NCBI GenBank assembly: GCA_003526065.1
Contig: DQBD01000192.1
Coordinates: forward strand, 1,311 to 8,911
Direction: 5' to 3'
Length of the DNA stretch: 7,601 nt
From: Gammaproteobacteria bacterium
GTDB taxonomy: Bacteria; Pseudomonadota; Gammaproteobacteria; Immundisolibacterales; Immundisolibacteraceae
Shown: positions 5,219 to 7,601 of the stretch, one piece after another
How positions within the stretch are numbered: the stretch's first letter is position 1
Layout: each line of letters begins with the position of its first letter
Notes under the pieces: model-generated
What the model was told of the DNA's origin: nothing
Database searches by the model: none
The model's input: the letters and a program-made list of their open reading frames with translations, nothing else
Translations under genes and position numbers: made by a program

Positions 5219-7598
5219 CGCCAGCCTCCTGCGAGAGCGTGAAATAGAAGGCCGCGCCGTGCTCGGGCGCCGCTTCGGCCCAGATACGACCACCGTGCTT
5301 GTGGATGATCCGCTGCACCGTGGCAAGCCCGATGCCCGTACCGGGGAACTCGTCCATCCGGTGCAGCCGCTGAAAGGCGCCGAACAACTTCTCGGCATGC
5401 GCCATGTCGAAGCCGGCACCGTTGTCCCGCACCACGAACACCTGCTCCGTGTCATGCACCTCGGCATCGACCACGATGCGTGCATCGGTCGTGCGTGCGG
5501 TGAATTTCCACGCATTGTCCAGCAGGTTCTGCATGGCGACGCGCAGCAGCCGCACGTCACCGTGCACACGCAAGTCGGGTGCCACGTCGACCTGCACCTG
5601 CCGCTGCGGCTGCGCCTCGGCCAGGCCAAGCAGTACCTCCCGGGCAAGGGCGGTCAGGTCGACGGTGCCCCAGTGCACCTGCGCGCGCGTCACGCGTGCC
5701 AGGCCCAACAGATCGTCGATCAGCTGTCCCATGTGCTGCGCGTTGCGCCGCACGCGCGCCAACCGGTCGCGGTTGGCCTCATCGAGATGCGCCATGCATT
5801 CCTGTTCCAGGATGCGGCTGAAGCCGTCGATGGCACGCAGCGGCGCCCGCAGGTCGTGTGACACCGAGTAGCTGAACGCCTCCAGTTCCCGGTTGGTGGA
5901 CTCCAGTTCCCCGGCGCGCGTCGTCAGCGCCTTGTTCAGCTCCATGATGCGTCGCTCAGCCAGCTTGCGGTCGGTGACGTCCTCGAGCACCCCGTCCCAG
6001 ACCAGGCCCTGCGCCGTCTGCCTGGGGGCCACGCTCAGGGCCGCCTCGAACTGCCGTCCGCGCAGGGTCATGCCCGTGCATGCCGCCCCGGTCAGCCCTC
6101 CCAGGCGGCGCGCTTGCTCGAGCAACGCGGAGCAGGCCTCGGCGCTCACGTTGAACGAGGCCACGGGACTTTCCAGGAGTTCCTCCATCGACTCGGCCTC
6201 AAGAATGCGCTGCATGGCCGGGTTGGCCTCGAGCAGGCGCCCCAGCGGGTGGTCATCCGCCACGAAGATGCCCACCGGCAGGTTGTCGACCAGCAGGCGA
6301 AACCGTTGGTCGGCCTCGCGCGCCCGACGCTGGGCGGCGAGCCGCTCCTCGACGTCCCGCATCGACACGATGACCCGTTGGCGGTCGTCGCTCAGCAACG
6401 CACCGAGCGCCACCTCCACCATCACCGGACTGCCGTCGGCGCGGCGCGCCGGCAGACCCTCCGCCTCGCCGAACAGCCGGAAGGGCGTGGGATTCGCCAG
6501 GAAACTGCGCCAGCGCGCCCGGTGCGCCTCCAAGATTTCCTCGGGCACCAGTCGCCCCACCGGCGCGCCCACCAGCTGCTCGCGCGTGTACCCCAGAAGG
6601 GCGTCGACGCGGCGATTGGCCAGCTCGATACAGCCATCGTCCGAGACCACCAGAACGGCATCGGGCACGGCCTCGAACACCCCCCTGAACAGGGCCTCGG
6701 CCCGGCGCCGTTCACGGATCTCCGCCTGCAGGCTGGCGTTGGACTGCGCCAGCTCCCGGGTACGGGCGGCCACCTGCAGTTCGAGGTCCTCGGCCAGGCG
6801 CGCCAGGCGGCTCTCTGCGCTGCGCTGGCGCCGATGCACGCGACTGAGCCAGGCGGCATCGATGAGCAGCAGCCCGCCCAGCAACGACACCCCCAATGTG
6901 GCAAACACCCCCGCGCTGGTCGACGGATGCAGCAGACCGGCGTTCTCCACACTGTGGCGGGCCACGACGAGCACCAGCACCACCAGCGCAACGGTGGGCA
7001 GCATCCGCCGCAGGGAAGCGCCGCCGGCGTCATCGGCCAGGATCACGCTGATCGGGGCGCGATGCGGCGCGCTTGCCAACGCACCGAGAGCGAGCAACAC
7101 CAGCGCCACGGCGCCGGTGGGCGCCACCCGCGTTTCCCGGTGCGCGTTGTACAGGGCGCCCGCGTCGAGCAGATAACCGAGCAGGATCAGTACACCGATG
7201 ACACCCGCCATCACGGTCAGGAGGGCGCTGATGCGTCCGCGCACGGTACCCGCACCGCCTCCCAGCACCAGCGCCAGCGCCAGCGCCAGCCCGCCGCTGC
7301 TCGGCACCGCCCACAGGTGGCCGATGCCATTTTGTGCCTCCCCCGCCACCAGCCAACGACCGGTCAGCCACTGGCCGTCCAGGCGGCTCACCAGCATGAC
7401 GAACACCATGAACAGACCGGCCAGCAGGGCACTGCACCGGGCGCCCAGCCGATACCGCGCAGAGCCCTCGCCAACGCGCAACAGCAGTAACGCCAGCGCC
7501 AGCAGGCTGACCACGCACGCCGCCGACACGTGCATCACCAGCGACCCCGGCACGCGCATCCGCAGCATTGGCAACCCGTGCCAGGCCAGGGACAGCAA
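5190..7598 (-). CDS. Membrane sensor histidine kinase with two PAS domains (5' end uncertain)
   Basis: Sensor kinase of up to 802 residues, counted here from the TTG at 7598; the frame is open to the window edge, so the true start may lie outside, or be an ATG at 7568, 7559 or 7535, none with a clear ribosome site. About seven hydrophobic segments (near 22-41, 53-71, 92-112, 123-144, 160-177, 199-214, 229-249) form an inner-membrane module that I do not match to a named domain. Then come a charged coiled coil (252-300), PAS 1 (about 302-418), PAS 2 (about 430-548), a second coiled coil, HisKA with phosphoacceptor H581 in [15 protein letters not shown], and HATPase with N-box N695 ([10 protein letters not shown]), G1 DNGAGFD (725-731), F-box EKLFGAF and G2 GTGIGLA (753-759). 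The [15 protein letters not shown] style is that of phytochrome-type kinases, which usually work with Rcp1-like receivers such as the next gene. All catalytic boxes look intact. The stimulus is unknown. The stop TGA at 5192-5190 lies inside the receiver gene. Confidence 0.92.
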   Translation of the reverse strand: MLSLAWHGLPMLRMRVPGSLVMHVSAACVVSLLALALLLLRVGEGSARYRLGARCSALLAGLFMVFVMLVSRLDGQWLTGRWLVAGEAQNGIGHLWAVPSSGGLALALALVLGGGAGTVRGRISALLTVMAGVIGVLILLGYLLDAGALYNAHRETRVAPTGAVALVLLALGALASAPHRAPISVILADDAGGASLRRMLPTVALVVLVLVVARHSVENAGLLHPSTSAGVFATLGVSLLGGLLLIDAAWLSRVHRRQRSAESRLARLAEDLELQVAARTRELAQSNASLQAEIRERRRAEALFRGVFEAVPDAVLVVSDDGCIELANRRVDALLGYTREQLVGAPVGRLVPEEILEAHRARWRSFLANPTPFRLFGEAEGLPARRADGSPVMVEVALGALLSDDRQRVIVSMRDVEERLAAQRRAREADQRFRLLVDNLPVGIFVADDHPLGRLLEANPAMQRILEAESMEELLESPVASFNVSAEACSALLEQARRLGGLTGAACTGMTLRGRQFEAALSVAPRQTAQGLVWDGVLEDVTDRKLAERRIMELNKALTTRAGELESTNRELEAFSYSVSHDLRAPLRAIDGFSRILEQECMAHLDEANRDRLARVRRNAQHMGQLIDDLLGLARVTRAQVHWGTVDLTALAREVLLGLAEAQPQRQVQVDVAPDLRVHGDVRLLRVAMQNLLDNAWKFTARTTDARIVVDAEVHDTEQVFVVRDNGAGFDMAHAEKLFGAFQRLHRMDEFPGTGIGLATVQRIIHKHGGRIWAEAAPEHGAAFYFTLSQEAGDAGTDHPAG
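5225..5230 (-). promoter_or_regulatory. Ribosome binding site of the stand-alone receiver gene
   Basis: Perfect AGGAGG with a six-base spacer (CTGGCG) before the ATG at 5218, embedded in the kinase coding sequence. It fixes the receiver start and indicates that the receiver is translated strongly, possibly in excess over the kinase. Confidence 0.88.
7263..7290. repeat. Hexanucleotide tandem repeat CAGCGC in the kinase membrane region
   Basis: Four full units (the first reads CAGCAC) plus a four-base remainder, on the plus strand. On the coding strand it encodes the alternating Leu-Ala run LALALALVL (residues 104-112) in the third hydrophobic segment. Because the unit is six bases, slippage would add or remove one Leu-Ala pair without a frameshift. 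Confidence 0.6.
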
Positions 7599-7601
7599 CG
7601 C

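Noticed and set aside
5893..7490. Two long plus-strand open frames opposite the histidine kinase
   Set aside because: Their translations are Arg/Ser- and Gln/His-rich with no recognisable motifs; the opposite strand has all kinase boxes and PAS domains.

Overview
The window is GC-rich throughout and densely coded. All five genes I can support lie on the minus strand, so the biological reading direction is from high to low coordinates. The composition, the strong purine-rich ribosome sites, the ATGA-like gene overlaps and the protein families (BenAB-type ring-hydroxylating dioxygenase, phytochrome-type histidine kinase with an Rcp1-like receiver, GGDEF-EAL protein) fit a high-GC member of the Pseudomonadota, probably a beta- or gammaproteobacterium that degrades aromatics. 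I cannot name the species. I see no tRNA, rRNA, insertion sequence, integrase, phage gene or CRISPR array.

Upstream module (7598 to 2177, minus): a three-gene signalling set. It starts with a membrane sensor histidine kinase (about seven transmembrane segments, two PAS domains, HisKA, HATPase). Its last 29 bases overlap a 143-residue stand-alone receiver with a perfect Shine-Dalgarno sequence. After only 18 bases (6 if a GTG start is used) comes an 863-residue protein with the order receiver-PAS-GAF-GGDEF-EAL. The tight packing says these are co-transcribed. The likely logic is that the kinase senses a membrane or cytoplasmic cue and phosphorylates the small receiver, the receiver of the c-di-GMP enzyme, or both, so that cyclic di-GMP made or degraded by the last gene changes with the cue. 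The GGDEF signature reads AGDEF, while the EAL catalytic set looks intact.

Intergenic region (2176 to 1958): about 220 bases without a gene but rich in inverted repeats, with one AT-rich island in otherwise GC-rich DNA. It separates the signalling set from the catabolic pair and is the natural place for a dioxygenase promoter and operator, though no convincing -35/-10 pair or U-tailed terminator is visible.

Downstream module (1957 to 69, minus): the alpha (Rieske, catalytic) and beta subunits of a ring-hydroxylating dioxygenase of the benzoate/toluate/anthranilate group, joined by a TGATG stop-start overlap. The electron-transfer reductase these enzymes need is not in the window; only 68 bases remain beyond the beta subunit. 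The substrate cannot be fixed from the sequence. Whether the signalling set controls the dioxygenase is open: they share a strand and adjacency, but nothing in the sequence proves a functional link.
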